Shown piece by piece: positions 6,541 through 14,359 of a DNA stretch of 27,463 nucleotides. The first letter of the stretch is position 1. Every line of letters starts with the position of its first letter. The stretch lies in the IMG/VR virus record IMGVR_UViG_3300025009_000331, positions 1 through 27,463 of that record; one strand, given 5' to 3'. Position numbers and translations under genes: made by a program. This stretch comes from a virus. Under the pieces are notes generated by a model, which did no database searches, was not told the DNA's origin, and worked only from the letters and a program-made list of their open reading frames with translations.

Positions 6541-8838
6541 ATGCTGCAAAATTTGCCAATGGATTTACGCCAATATAAGCAATTTGTTTGCTGGCGGTAT
6601 GAAGATTTTGACGGAACTAAACCAACTAAAGTACCTTACAACCCTTCGACCGGCTACCCTGCCCGGGTTAACGACGGCGCTACCTGGAACGATTTTGAAA
6701 CGTGTGTTGACGCTGTTGAAAAAGGCAACTATTCCGGTGTTGGTTTTGTTCTGACTGAACACGACCCGTTTACCTTTATCGACCTTGACGATACCGAAGG
6801 CAATGCCGATATGTTGAACATTCAAATGAAGATATTTGAAGCGTTTGACAGTTACGCGGAAATCAGCCCAAGCGGTAAAGGCTTGCATATTATCGTTAAA
6901 GGTAAAGTGCCGTCAGGCCGCAAGCGCTCAAAAATTGAAGTTTACTCAGACCTTCGCTTTATGACCGTTACCGGCAATGTCTACAGAAACGCCCCTATTC
7001 GTGACCATGACGAGTTAGTCAACAGATTGTGGGCAGACATGGGGCGCAACACTCAAACCGAAGGACACGACCCCTACGCACAGCAAACCGCAACAGACGA
7101 AGAAGTAATAAACGCAGCCGTTACCGCGTCCAACGGTGAAAAGGCTATGGATTTGGCCCAAGGTAATTGGCAAAAATATTACGCATCACAATCTGAAGCC
7201 GATTTAGCTTTAATAAATATCATCAGTTATTACACTCAAAATCGTGACCAAATTATTAGACTATTTAAAGCCAGTGCTTTGGGTACTCGCAATAAGCAAA
7301 CGACTATACGCGGTGTTGATTATCTGAATTACATGATTAATAAAAGTTTTGATAGACTTTTACCACCTGTTGATATTCAAGCTTTACAAAATAACTTACA
7401 AGCTGCTTTAGAACAGAACATGCGCCGAGTGCCGCAAGAATGCGCCCCGTTACCGGCAATTATCGAACAGCCTAAAGAAGTTTCAGATTGTTATTTTCCG
7501 CCTGGTTTGGTCGGTGAAATCGCCCAATTTATTTACGACTCTGCGCCAAGGCCGGTAAAAGAAATTGCGTTAGGCGGTGCTATCGCATTGATGGCGGGTA
7601 TTGTGGGCAGGTCTTACAACATCAGCGGCGGCGGTTTAAATCAGTACATTCTTATCCTGGCGGGTACAGGTCGCGGTAAAGAAGCGATTGCAAGCGGTAT
7701 TGACAAGATAATGACCCGCGTTATCAAGACGGTGCCAACCGCTATGGATTTTATCGGCCCTGCTGAAATATCATCCCCACAAGCATTAGTTAAATATATG
7801 GCCAAAGCGACTTGCTTTGTTTCAATGATTGGCGAATTCGGCCTGAAGTTGCAACAGCTTAGCAGCGCAAGGGCTACCCCGATTGATTTAGGCTTGCGCC
7901 GTATGATACTGGATTTATACGGTAAATCAGGTGAAGGTAAATTGGTTAGGCCAACGATTTACAGCGATAAAGATAAAAACACAGAATGTATTTTATCACC
8001 TGCTTTTTCAATTATGGGCGAAACAACGCCAGAAAGATTCTATGAATGTTTAAATGAAGGCATGGTATCTGAAGGTTTATTACCGCGCTTTTTCTGTATT
8101 GAGTTTAAAGGCAAAAGACCGCCATTAAATGACAACCATTTACACGTTAAACCTTCTGAAACTCTAATTAGCAGAATAAGCACTTTATGCGCGAATAGCG
8201 CCATGATGAACAGTCAAAATAAAGCTGTTAACGTTGAATTAAGTCCTGAAGCAAAGAAAGTTTTAGACGTATTTAATGAATACTGTGACGCTGAAATAAA
8301 CGAATCTGACCGCGAAATAAAAGCGCAATTGTGGAATCGTGGCCACTTAAAAGCTTTACGCTTATCAGCGACTGTTGCAGTTGGTATGAATCCCTGGCAA
8401 CCGGTTGTTGACGAAGAAGTTGCTCGGTGGTCAATTGCTTTAATCATTAAAGATATTAAAAATATCACTAATAAATTTGATTTGGGTGAAATTGCATCTG
8501 ATGATGATGAAGGTAAGCAAATTACTTTAGCACTGAATTTTATCCGCGAATATGTTACTAAAAACTGGCCAGAAATCGCCAAGTACAAAGCGTCAACGGC
8601 TATCCTGCATGGCGAACGTGTTATACCTATGTCTTATATGTATAAACGCGCTTCCGGTGTTGTTGCTTACAAGAAAGACCGGCGCGGAACATCTGAAGCA
8701 ATGAAACGTGCAATGAAAGTTTTAGTTGAACGTGGTGATATTATCGAAGTACCTAAGATGCAAACTATGCAACGGTTTAACACAAGCGCTGTTTGCTTTA
8801 TGGTTAACGATAACAGGATATTATCAGGGGCGTACTGA
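6541..8838 (+). CDS. Primase-polymerase / DUF3987-like helicase
   Basis: A 765-residue replication protein. The N-terminal archaeo-eukaryotic-type primase (prim-pol) core shows FTFIDLDD (residues about 77-84, catalytic DxD), SPSGKGLHIIVKGK (about 105-118) and a VYSDLRFMTVTGN strand. A linker leads to a P-loop domain from about residue 315 (YFPPGLVGEIAQF) with the Walker-A-like AGTGRGKEA and a degenerate Walker B region (SMIGEFG instead of a DE pair), typical of the DUF3987-type helicase-like module. The end (EAMKRAMKVLVERGDIIEV) looks like a winged helix. It probably primes and unwinds DNA in phage replication. It is the last gene of the short rightward operon and is followed by an intrinsic terminator. 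Confidence 0.88.
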   Translation: MLQNLPMDLRQYKQFVCWRYEDFDGTKPTKVPYNPSTGYPARVNDGATWNDFETCVDAVEKGNYSGVGFVLTEHDPFTFIDLDDTEGNADMLNIQMKIFEAFDSYAEISPSGKGLHIIVKGKVPSGRKRSKIEVYSDLRFMTVTGNVYRNAPIRDHDELVNRLWADMGRNTQTEGHDPYAQQTATDEEVINAAVTASNGEKAMDLAQGNWQKYYASQSEADLALINIISYYTQNRDQIIRLFKASALGTRNKQTTIRGVDYLNYMINKSFDRLLPPVDIQALQNNLQAALEQNMRRVPQECAPLPAIIEQPKEVSDCYFPPGLVGEIAQFIYDSAPRPVKEIALGGAIALMAGIVGRSYNISGGGLNQYILILAGTGRGKEAIASGIDKIMTRVIKTVPTAMDFIGPAEISSPQALVKYMAKATCFVSMIGEFGLKLQQLSSARATPIDLGLRRMILDLYGKSGEGKLVRPTIYSDKDKNTECILSPAFSIMGETTPERFYECLNEGMVSEGLLPRFFCIEFKGKRPPLNDNHLHVKPSETLISRISTLCANSAMMNSQNKAVNVELSPEAKKVLDVFNEYCDAEINESDREIKAQLWNRGHLKALRLSATVAVGMNPWQPVVDEEVARWSIALIIKDIKNITNKFDLGEIASDDDEGKQITLALNFIREYVTKNWPEIAKYKASTAILHGERVIPMSYMYKRASGVVAYKKDRRGTSEAMKRAMKVLVERGDIIEVPKMQTMQRFNTSAVCFMVNDNRILSGAY

Positions 8839-8856
8839 TTGCCCACAATACCAATT

Positions 8857-8878
8857 AGCCCGTTAATTCGGGCTTTTT
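8857..8878 (+). terminator. Intrinsic terminator of the primase operon
   Basis: AGCCCG pairs with CGGGCT around the loop TTAATT, then TTTTAT follows. It lies 18 bases past the primase-helicase stop. Confidence 0.88.
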
Positions 8879-8898
8879 ATTAAGCTTATTTTACCGAT

Positions 8899-8922
8899 AA
8901 AAAAAGCCGCAATTAAGCGGCC
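8899..8922 (-). terminator. Intrinsic terminator of the leftward 9.5 kb gene
   Basis: On the minus strand GCCGC and GCGGC pair around TTAATT, followed by a run of seven Ts. It faces the primase terminator, so the two convergent units are insulated from each other. Confidence 0.88.
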
Positions 8923-8941
8923 TTTTCAATACTGGTTTTAA

Positions 8942-9532
8942 TTACAATACGCGGTAAATCTGAGTGCCACCATCAACACGACGTTGTTCAAATTTACGTT
9001 GTGCAATGCGTTTTGGAATCTGTTTACCGGCAAATTTACCGCGCGATACTTCTTCAAATTCGCCTTCGACTTCAGTTGACCAGCGCTTGTTGGCGTTGTT
9101 CAGTGCGCTTGACATTGCAGAATGCGCGTTACCGCTTGCAACTTTGGTGTCCAGTACGCGGAATGATTGGCCTGGTTCTAACTTGTCAAACGGGTACTTG
9201 CTGGCGCGTGGTGCGCGGGTAGCTGCTGGCATTGGCTCGTTTAAAATTTCAAACTCGTCGTCATCGTTATCAACGGTAAATTGAATATCTTCATCACCGT
9301 CTTTACCTGTGTCAACCTGGTTAGCCGCTACTTCAGCGTTGCGCTGTGCTTGTAAACCAGCTTCAGAAGCACGAACAGCAAATTGTGTAGGCTTTGCAGG
9401 GTTTGCAATGCGGGTATTTAATTCAGCAAAACCATGCTTTACTAATTCAGCAACATCTTTTTCAGTTGCGTACATAAAACCAGTTTCAGACAGTGTTGCA
9501 GCAACTAACACTTTTAACGTAACTTTTGCCAT
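8942..9532 (-). CDS. Conserved phage protein with acidic linker (196 aa)
   Basis: Three parts are visible: an N-terminal module (residues 1-60, TLKVLVAATL, ATEKDVAELVKHGFAELN); an Asp/Glu-rich linker near 70-100; and a C-terminal domain starting KYPFDKLEPGQSFRVLDTK that resembles a small phage domain (DUF7303-like). No catalytic motif is recognised. The gene has its own strong promoter and terminator, so it is an independent transcription unit, probably abundantly expressed. AAAGGTGA lies six bases before the ATG. Function unknown; a DNA-binding or structural accessory role is possible. Confidence 0.8.
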   Translation of the reverse strand: MAKVTLKVLVAATLSETGFMYATEKDVAELVKHGFAELNTRIANPAKPTQFAVRASEAGLQAQRNAEVAANQVDTGKDGDEDIQFTVDNDDDEFEILNEPMPAATRAPRASKYPFDKLEPGQSFRVLDTKVASGNAHSAMSSALNNANKRWSTEVEGEFEEVSRGKFAGKQIPKRIAQRKFEQRRVDGGTQIYRVL

Positions 9533-9580
9533 TTTTAATCACCTTTTGATATTTAAGTTTATTTTGTGTCGTTTTGAATA

Positions 9581-9616
9581 ACGCAAACGAATCTTATAGA
9601 TAAAATTTATTTGCGT
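9581..9616. promoter_or_regulatory. Inverted repeat operator candidate over the 9.6 kb promoter
   Basis: ACGCAAA (9581-9587) and TTTGCGT (9610-9616) are perfect inverted copies 29 bases apart. One covers the expected transcription start and the other overlaps the -35 box, a typical repressor geometry. Confidence 0.5.
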
Positions 9617-9619
9617 CAA
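9591..9619 (-). promoter_or_regulatory. Sigma-70 promoter for the 8942-9532 gene
   Basis: On the minus strand TTGACG (9619-9614), a 17-base spacer and TAAGAT (9596-9591). The start would lie about 50 bases before the ATG at 9532. Confidence 0.78.
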
Positions 9620-9666
9620 CTATTTTTAAATGAAAAATTTTTAAAAAGTTGGTATGGTTTTTGCGT

Positions 9667-10443
9667 TTATTCCTGGCCACCAACTAATTTAAAGCCAGCA
9701 GCTAGAATTTCACTAGCCGTTTTGTCATAACTTGCATTTGCGTTTCTTCTCAATATGTCTTTTAACAATTTCCATTGAGCTTTTTCTTTCCGGTCATGGT
9801 CTAGCGGTAAAAAATCGGTAGTCGTTTCAGTCCAGTTCGCACCTTGCACGAAAATGCAATGTTTGCTCGCCGCAACGCCATACGCCACAACTACACCTTG
9901 CCCTAGCGATACAAGTACGCTTTCGCCAACTGGCGGCATTCTGCCTGCAATACGCTCTTTTTTATCGTAGTCGTACCAGTTTACGCCGTTATCTGCGGAG
10001 CTTTCCGCGCTATGTGTGGAGCTATCAGGCTTATCTAGGTAGCTCGTGTCCTGCGGCTTGTAGCGTTCGTCGGTGACTTTGAATAAAACCACATTAGACC
10101 AATCTTCTCGCATGTACATCGGAAATTTCCCAGTAAATCCGAATTGACTATTTACCTGCACAGCAACAGAAATACCGTCCACCAACTCAGGCCGCTTGCC
10201 ATCAGTCTTATACTCAACGCCCCACCTATACCGTCCGACAAAGCCTAGCTCTTTGGCTCGGCTTTGGAATTGTTTTTGGTCGCACACAAATAGCCATTTG
10301 TTTAGCTCTGCAATGTCTCTATCTGAATCGCAAACTAAACCTAAAATGTATTTGCTACCATCTGTGTATAATTGATGGCTTTCGTGGTGATTAGCAGGCA
10401 ACACCCCACTCAACTCAATAACCGCGTCATCTAATGTTTTCAT
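9667..10443 (-). CDS. Hypothetical phage protein with acidic/Ser linker (258 aa)
   Basis: I choose ATG 10443 (MKTLDDAVIEL) because GGTGAGGG lies about ten bases upstream; in-frame GTG codons extend to 10461 inside the upstream gene. The protein appears composite: an N-terminal part with LYTDGSKYILGLVCDSDRD, a variable Ser/Asp-rich linker, and a C-terminal domain NWYDYDKKERIAGRMPPVGE ... DFLPLDHDRKEKAQWKLLK that recurs in many gammaproteobacterial phage proteins of unknown function. It lies downstream of the VRR-NUC nuclease with coupled translation. Confidence 0.78.
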   Translation of the reverse strand: MKTLDDAVIELSGVLPANHHESHQLYTDGSKYILGLVCDSDRDIAELNKWLFVCDQKQFQSRAKELGFVGRYRWGVEYKTDGKRPELVDGISVAVQVNSQFGFTGKFPMYMREDWSNVVLFKVTDERYKPQDTSYLDKPDSSTHSAESSADNGVNWYDYDKKERIAGRMPPVGESVLVSLGQGVVVAYGVAASKHCIFVQGANWTETTTDFLPLDHDRKEKAQWKLLKDILRRNANASYDKTASEILAAGFKLVGGQE

Positions 10444-10447
10444 CACA

Positions 10448-10873
10448 TTAACCCTCACCAACTAAATATTTAACAATCATTTCCCAAGCTTCGAGCCAGT
10501 CATAACAGACAATCCAGCCATAGCCTTGTTTGTGGGCAAAGTCTCTAAACTCGGCCTGCTTTTCACTGACGCCACCGCTTGAACCTGGTCGTTTAGGCCG
10601 CATTGCCGGTTTTTTCATTTCGATATATAAGCCATGACAATTTTGTCTTGCAACCGGCAAAAATATATCGGGTATACCTTCTTTAACGCCTTCCGCTTTG
10701 AGCTTACCGCCGCGAATAGCATTACCCCTAGCATCGTCAGCCCTAGCGCCGCCGTTGGGTATATGGTGCATCCACTGCAATTGTGGATAGGTTTTTAAGT
10801 GCAAAGCAGCCATACAGAACAGGGCTTGCTGGTGACTGCTTTCACTGTCTTTTGCTATTTGTTCGGGACGCAT
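10448..10873 (-). CDS. VRR-NUC domain nuclease
   Basis: A 141-residue protein of the VRR-NUC branch of the PD-(D/E)XK fold. Visible: HIPNGGARADD near residue 37, the catalytic GIPDIFLP (Asp) near 66, YIEMKKP (ExK) near 84, then SEKQAEFRDFAHKQGYGWIVC and a C-terminal helix. Stand-alone phage VRR-NUC proteins act on branched or Holliday-type DNA, so a junction-resolving role in replication or packaging is plausible. AAGGTAA, containing the end of the upstream gene, precedes the ATG. Confidence 0.9.
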   Translation of the reverse strand: MRPEQIAKDSESSHQQALFCMAALHLKTYPQLQWMHHIPNGGARADDARGNAIRGGKLKAEGVKEGIPDIFLPVARQNCHGLYIEMKKPAMRPKRPGSSGGVSEKQAEFRDFAHKQGYGWIVCYDWLEAWEMIVKYLVGEG

Positions 10874-10874
10874 T

Positions 10875-11078
10875 TTAGTTACCTTGTTGCCAAACTACTT
10901 TTATTATATCTTTTGAATACTTTTTGATAATAAAATCCTTTGCAGCTTCCAGTGAATCAAATGAAATATCGACCTCCTGTTCAATGTTAAAGTCAAACTC
11001 ATTAAACATTAACCACCAAAAAAGAAATTTCTTTTGCGGGTAAAATAGCCCGTCAATTTCTACAATTCGTAATCCCAT
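10875..11078 (-). CDS. Hypothetical small protein (67 aa)
   Basis: I start it at ATG 11078 (MGLRIVEIDGLFYPQKKFLF), which overlaps the stop of the upstream gene as TGATG and has a strong GGAGGT seven bases upstream; a longer in-frame reading into the upstream gene is unlikely. The N-terminal half has aromatic-rich strands and the C-terminal half an amphipathic helix (SLEAAKDFIIKKYSKD). No known motif. Confidence 0.72.
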   Translation of the reverse strand: MGLRIVEIDGLFYPQKKFLFWWLMFNEFDFNIEQEVDISFDSLEAAKDFIIKKYSKDIIKVVWQQGN

Positions 11079-11410
11079 CACACCACCTCCTGCCGGATGC
11101 TTTCTGCGTATTGGTCTGCGTGATACTCGGAGTGCTTTTTGTTCCAATCACTGTCACTCCCTCCGGCGTCCAAGTGTCCACGGAAATAACCAGCCCGCCC
11201 AGCATCAGCTTTCACCTGAGCCAAGCAGGCTGTTGGCGTTGCTTTTAAAGTCTCTGTAATATCTAAAGCTACCTGCTCTAAATCAACAAAGCCAACATCT
11301 TGTACGTAACCAGTTTCATCAGCACAAGTAATGCAATTAAGTGCAACGTCCAGTTGTGTGCGCAACACCTCAACCTGCGCTGCCAGTTCTTCGTAAGTAG
11401 GTTTATTCAT
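11078..11410 (-). CDS. Phage protein with ea22-like C-terminal motif (110 aa)
   Basis: The N-terminus YEELAAQVEVLRTQLDVAL is a short coiled coil. The rest, TPTACLAQVKADAGRAGYF, ending with YHADQYAESIRQEV, is a recurring C-terminal module of small phage proteins (ea22-like group) with no assigned function. The ATG overlaps the stop of the upstream 52-residue gene as TAATG; GAGG is eight bases upstream. Confidence 0.75.
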   Translation of the reverse strand: MNKPTYEELAAQVEVLRTQLDVALNCITCADETGYVQDVGFVDLEQVALDITETLKATPTACLAQVKADAGRAGYFRGHLDAGGSDSDWNKKHSEYHADQYAESIRQEVV

Positions 11411-11568
11411 TATTCGACCTCATTAATTGCTCGTTGTTGTGCAATAGCACGTTGCCAGCGTCCTACGTATAACTCAAGTTCGTTTAATTCTTCAGGACAC
11501 CACAAAACATCACCGCTAAAAATACTAGCGTCTATTTCTTCTGCCGCGTCTTTTAAGTATTTGCGCAT
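11410..11568 (-). CDS. Small hypothetical protein (52 aa)
   Basis: An intact frame starting MRKYLKDAAEEIDASIFSGD and ending QQRAINEVE. AAGGTGA, part of the upstream gene's last codons, sits six bases before the ATG, and the stop overlaps the next ATG as TAATG. It fills the gap between two overlapping genes exactly, which strongly supports it. Predicted to be helical and soluble; function unknown. Confidence 0.75.
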   Translation of the reverse strand: MRKYLKDAAEEIDASIFSGDVLWCPEELNELELYVGRWQRAIAQQRAINEVE

Positions 11569-11569
11569 T

Positions 11570-11779
11570 TTATTCACCTTGTTGTTTGGGTAAATTCACT
11601 TTGGCCCAATGAGTAATGCCGTGTAACATTTGCTCATGTACGGTGTAAAAACAAAGCTGCTTGTATTTTACGCTGCCAAGACATAACCCGAGCCGTGGAA
11701 ATTTACCATTCCACAAAAGTATTTGTTCGTGGCTATCTTCTGGCATTTCTTCATCAACACTAATCCATTCAATCATCAT
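11570..11779 (-). CDS. DUF551-like protein
   Basis: A 69-residue protein with the DUF551 pattern: WISVDEEMPE at the N-terminus, a central strand QILLWNG, and a C-terminal THWAKV. DUF551 proteins are common in phage accessory regions and have no known function. The ATG overlaps the upstream stop (ATGA), with GGAGGA as Shine-Dalgarno. Two adjacent Met codons are possible starts. Confidence 0.8.
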   Translation of the reverse strand: MMIEWISVDEEMPEDSHEQILLWNGKFPRLGLCLGSVKYKQLCFYTVHEQMLHGITHWAKVNLPKQQGE

Positions 11780-12060
11780 TCATCCTCCGCAGCCATTTCA
11801 GCCGCTTTGTTATCTAGCCATTTTTGAGAAAAGTTCCACAAAACTTTACCGTATTTATCAAAATCATCACCACAAAAAATACGGTCGATTGCTTCACAGC
11901 AATTTTTATCAATTGTTGCCGCTTCTTTAATTTCTTCTAGATAATCACCGATTGATAAATTATCACGAATTTTTTCAATTCGCATTTCTTGAATTGCCGC
12001 TTGTTCTGCTGCAACGTCAGTAGTTAACCAGTTATCATAAGCCTTTTGTGCGCTGTTCAT
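11776..12060 (-). CDS. Hypothetical helical protein (94 aa)
   Basis: An acidic, helix-rich protein with repeated Ala/Glu stretches and a CGDDFDKYGKVLW segment; no family recognised. First gene after the promoter candidate at 12094-12122. ATAAGGA precedes the ATG. It heads the run of co-translated genes reaching to the 264-codon gene near 9.7 kb. Confidence 0.72.
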   Translation of the reverse strand: MNSAQKAYDNWLTTDVAAEQAAIQEMRIEKIRDNLSIGDYLEEIKEAATIDKNCCEAIDRIFCGDDFDKYGKVLWNFSQKWLDNKAAEMAAEDE

Positions 12061-12093
12061 TTCTTAAATCCTTATTTAATTAAACACAAATTA

Positions 12094-12122
12094 ATATTAA
12101 TTCATTACATTTTAAATTGCAA
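12094..12122 (-). promoter_or_regulatory. Promoter candidate for the 12.06-9.67 kb operon
   Basis: On the minus strand TTGCAA (12122-12117), 17 bases, then TAATAT (12099-12094). Each box matches consensus at four positions, and it lies between an upstream terminator and the first gene of the operon. Confidence 0.5.
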
Positions 12123-12132
12123 TACGCAAAGC

Positions 12133-12162
12133 AAAAAAAAGCCTTAAATTAATAAGGCTTTT
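12133..12162 (-). terminator. Intrinsic terminator between accessory operons
   Basis: AAAAGCCTTA pairs with TAAGGCTTTT around TTAATT, with eight Ts on the minus strand. It ends the unit carrying the coiled-coil gene; a weaker T-run also exists in the plus direction. Confidence 0.85.
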
Positions 12163-12172
12163 AGGTTTTAAT

Positions 12173-12856
12173 TTAGCTTTGAATTACTCTTAAAACAGCA
12201 TCGAACTTTTTGACTTTTTCGTAATCAGACGCACAACGCAATAAAAAATCTTCAAAATTCATAAAGCTGTTAGATTCTTTATGAATTTTATGTAATGTTT
12301 CAAAAGTGTCGTCTGATAATTGTTTCGGGTAAATCCTATAAGCTTCGATAACGCAAGCGACTAACCATGAATCAAATGTATTAATTGACTTTTTAGAATC
12401 GTTAAATTTGTCAACTAATTTTTTTAACGTATCGTCTGAAATTTTAGGTAACATCGGGCTATTAACGCTGTAATTTATTGAGCTTTTAAGCTGTCTGTTT
12501 TCTTCAAGTAAAGTTTTAGTTGTTGTTTCATAATTTGAAAGTTGTTTAGCCCATACACTGTTAGTTTCTTTTAGTCTTTCATTTTCGGCAATTAAATCTT
12601 CATTTGCTTCAACCAGACCTCGCGATAAATTTTCAGAACATCTTAATTTATTCTTCAAATAATTATTTTCTGTAATTAAACATAAAGCCCGTTCCGATTC
12701 GGTTTTAATTTGCTTTTCTGCAACTTGTAATTTACTTTGTAAATCTTTAATTTGTTTTTCAGCAAGTTCTAATTTGCTAACAACTTTGAATTTTTGTTCG
12801 CCGGTTTTTTGCGTATCGTCGCAATTATAAGATAAAACAATATTTAAAATTTCCAT
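12173..12856 (-). CDS. Coiled-coil protein (227 aa)
   Basis: Residues about 25-125 form a long heptad-type coiled coil (KLELAEKQIKDLQSKLQVAEK, ENERLKE, EENRQLKS). The C-terminal 90 residues are a separate helical domain. I take ATG 12856 (MEILNIV) because AAAGGTGA would be only a few bases from the ATG at 12862 but is well spaced for the second. No enzymatic motif. The final gene of its unit, directly before a terminator. Function unknown; it could be a scaffold or an interaction partner of a host protein. Confidence 0.75.
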   Translation of the reverse strand: MEILNIVLSYNCDDTQKTGEQKFKVVSKLELAEKQIKDLQSKLQVAEKQIKTESERALCLITENNYLKNKLRCSENLSRGLVEANEDLIAENERLKETNSVWAKQLSNYETTTKTLLEENRQLKSSINYSVNSPMLPKISDDTLKKLVDKFNDSKKSINTFDSWLVACVIEAYRIYPKQLSDDTFETLHKIHKESNSFMNFEDFLLRCASDYEKVKKFDAVLRVIQS

Positions 12857-12874
12857 TTTCATTCACCTTTTAAT

Positions 12875-13294
12875 TTATAAAATTTCTTTATTAAACCAGT
12901 AATCGCTTACAATTTTGATTACCTGGCGACACTGATAAACGCTGAACCATGCAATATGGCAATCGTCAACGTTTAACCCCATCTTACCGGCCAGCAACAA
13001 ATAAGCGTCTGTTCGGCTCATGTGGGCAGTAATACCGCGCCACAGCATATCAAAGGCTTTGTGTGCTTCTAACTTTGCATGGCGACCTGCTTTAGTGCTT
13101 GCATAGCCTAACGGGATTTCGGTTCCTTTATGGCAAGCTACAAAACATAATTCATGGTTATTTTCACAAAAATAAAAAACTTTGTTTTTATATTCTTGTC
13201 GATGGTGGCCTATTTTTTCACCGGTTCCCTTATTTAAACGTTGCCCACAAATTGTACATTTGTAATGCTCTACCCTGGTTTGTATTGTTGGCAT
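12875..13294 (-). CDS. DUF3268 zinc-finger-containing protein
   Basis: A 139-residue protein with CTICG near residue 13, a second Cys set (FYFCENNHELCFVACH) near 41-56, then the family signature EIPLGYASTKAGRHAKLEAH, FDMLW, RTDAYLLLAGKMGL and CHIAWF. DUF3268 proteins occur in phages and prophages and are assumed to bind zinc; activity is unknown. AAAGGA lies about ten bases before the ATG. Confidence 0.85.
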   Translation of the reverse strand: MPTIQTRVEHYKCTICGQRLNKGTGEKIGHHRQEYKNKVFYFCENNHELCFVACHKGTEIPLGYASTKAGRHAKLEAHKAFDMLWRGITAHMSRTDAYLLLAGKMGLNVDDCHIAWFSVYQCRQVIKIVSDYWFNKEIL

Positions 13295-13313
13295 TTAATA
13301 GCGTCCTTTTGTT

Positions 13314-13541
13314 TTATTCGTCAACATCGTCAAAAATTGAGCGAGTACCGTTACGGTTTAATAAAGTGCCGTTTTTAAAATAATCATTAGTAAAAGGCAC
13401 ATTACATAATTTGTTAAAATTTTCCCATAACCAAGGATATAAAACTTTATAGCGTTCAACATCATCAGACCAAAAGCCTTTTGACATATCAAAACCACAT
13501 AATATTAAAAAATCACGTTCAATGTTGTTAATGTTTTTCAT
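13314..13541 (-). CDS. Hypothetical protein (75 aa)
   Basis: A tryptophan/phenylalanine-rich soluble protein (FLILCGFDMSKGFWSDDVER, LYPWLWENFNK) with an acidic C-terminus. No family recognised. The stop of the upstream membrane-anchored gene is part of the GGGTGA Shine-Dalgarno. Confidence 0.68.
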   Translation of the reverse strand: MKNINNIERDFLILCGFDMSKGFWSDDVERYKVLYPWLWENFNKLCNVPFTNDYFKNGTLLNRNGTRSIFDDVDE

Positions 13542-13544
13542 ATA

Positions 13545-13781
13545 TCACCCAAAAATTAAATAACAAGTTGCAACAAATAAAAGCGAATAACCAAGCCAAA
13601 ACCAACGAGTATTGAAATATTCGTCTTTAGCCTTGCGCCATCCGGTTTTACCTTTAATTTGTATATCAAACGCGCCTGGTATTGCTGTCTTTATCGCCGC
13701 TGTTGCTTCGCTTTCGTTATCTGCGAAAACATCAGCAAAGTATGTTTTTCCGTTATTTTTAAATTTCAGTTGGTATTTCAT
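13545..13781 (-). CDS. Small membrane-anchored protein (78 aa)
   Basis: Residues 1-60 form a soluble part with alternating strands (MKYQLKFKNNGKTYFADVFA, ESEATAAIKTAI). The C-terminal 19 residues, WFWLGYSLLFVATCYLIFG, are a single transmembrane segment, so the protein is probably tail-anchored in the inner membrane with its N-terminus in the cytoplasm. AAGGA is well placed. Function unknown. Confidence 0.7.
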   Translation of the reverse strand: MKYQLKFKNNGKTYFADVFADNESEATAAIKTAIPGAFDIQIKGKTGWRKAKDEYFNTRWFWLGYSLLFVATCYLIFG

Positions 13782-13782
13782 G

Positions 13783-13980
13783 TCAATTCCTTAATTTTAC
13801 TAAAACATTTCTGGATTGCTTTGATTTAGATTTAAAAACTTTAAAAGTTAAAGAATATTTAATTTTAAAATTAAAGTCTAAACCGGAGCCAATTTCTGAT
13901 TTAATTATTAAATTGCTTTTTTCGAAAATTACATCTTTAATTGTAATACCGTGTATGCCTGGCGCTAGTAATTTTTTCAT
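13783..13980 (-). CDS. Hypothetical basic protein (65 aa)
   Basis: A beta-strand-rich, lysine-rich short protein (GITIKDVIFEKSNLIIKSEI). It is preceded by a TTTAAATTAAGGA leader at 14002-13990 whose TAA is the stop of the upstream gene. No recognisable domain. Confidence 0.65.
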   Translation of the reverse strand: MKKLLAPGIHGITIKDVIFEKSNLIIKSEIGSGLDFNFKIKYSLTFKVFKSKSKQSRNVLVKLRN

Positions 13981-13992
13981 TTTGTCAATTCC

Positions 13993-14265
13993 TTAATTTA
14001 AAATATGATAGCTTTTAACTTGCCCTATCGGGCTTTTATTTACCGATTCTATTAAATCGGCCTTGCCCTGGCATTCGGCAAACGTCGTACAGTATTCAAT
14101 TTGTCCGGCCTTTTTGCCTTGCTTGTGGGTAAACCGGATTTTACCTAATGCCGCATCATCATCGAATTTTGTTATTTCTTGCGCTATGGCCAGCAAGCAA
14201 TCTGTATAGATTGATTTAAACGACCATACATTAACGCAAAACCTGGTTGTAATAACATTTTTCAT
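13993..14265 (-). CDS. Hypothetical protein (90 aa)
   Basis: The in-frame open reading extends to 14448 inside the upstream gene, but the likely start is ATG 14265 (MKNVITTRFCVNVW), which overlaps the stop of a 31-residue membrane peptide gene as ATGA. The protein has a central KIRFTHKQGKKAGQIEYC hairpin-like segment; no family recognised. Confidence 0.68.
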   Translation of the reverse strand: MKNVITTRFCVNVWSFKSIYTDCLLAIAQEITKFDDDAALGKIRFTHKQGKKAGQIEYCTTFAECQGKADLIESVNKSPIGQVKSYHILN

Positions 14266-14357
14266 TTTCTGCCGTCCATTAAAAAAGCGATTAATAAAAG
14301 AGACAAAGGAACAACAAACAACAATATAAAAATTAAATTTAGTATAATTTTTTCCAC
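14262..14357 (-). CDS. Micro-ORF: 31-aa hydrophobic membrane peptide
   Basis: GTG 14357 is preceded by AAGGA at ideal spacing and opens 31 codons: MEKIILNLIFILLFVVPLSL followed by LLIAFLMDGRK. Residues 4-27 are an almost pure transmembrane helix with a charged tail. The start lies two bases after the upstream stop and the stop overlaps the next ATG as ATGA, so it fills the gap exactly. Probably a single-pass inner-membrane micro-protein; role unknown. Confidence 0.62.
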   Translation of the reverse strand: MEKIILNLIFILLFVVPLSLLLIAFLMDGRK

Positions 14358-14359
14358 TG

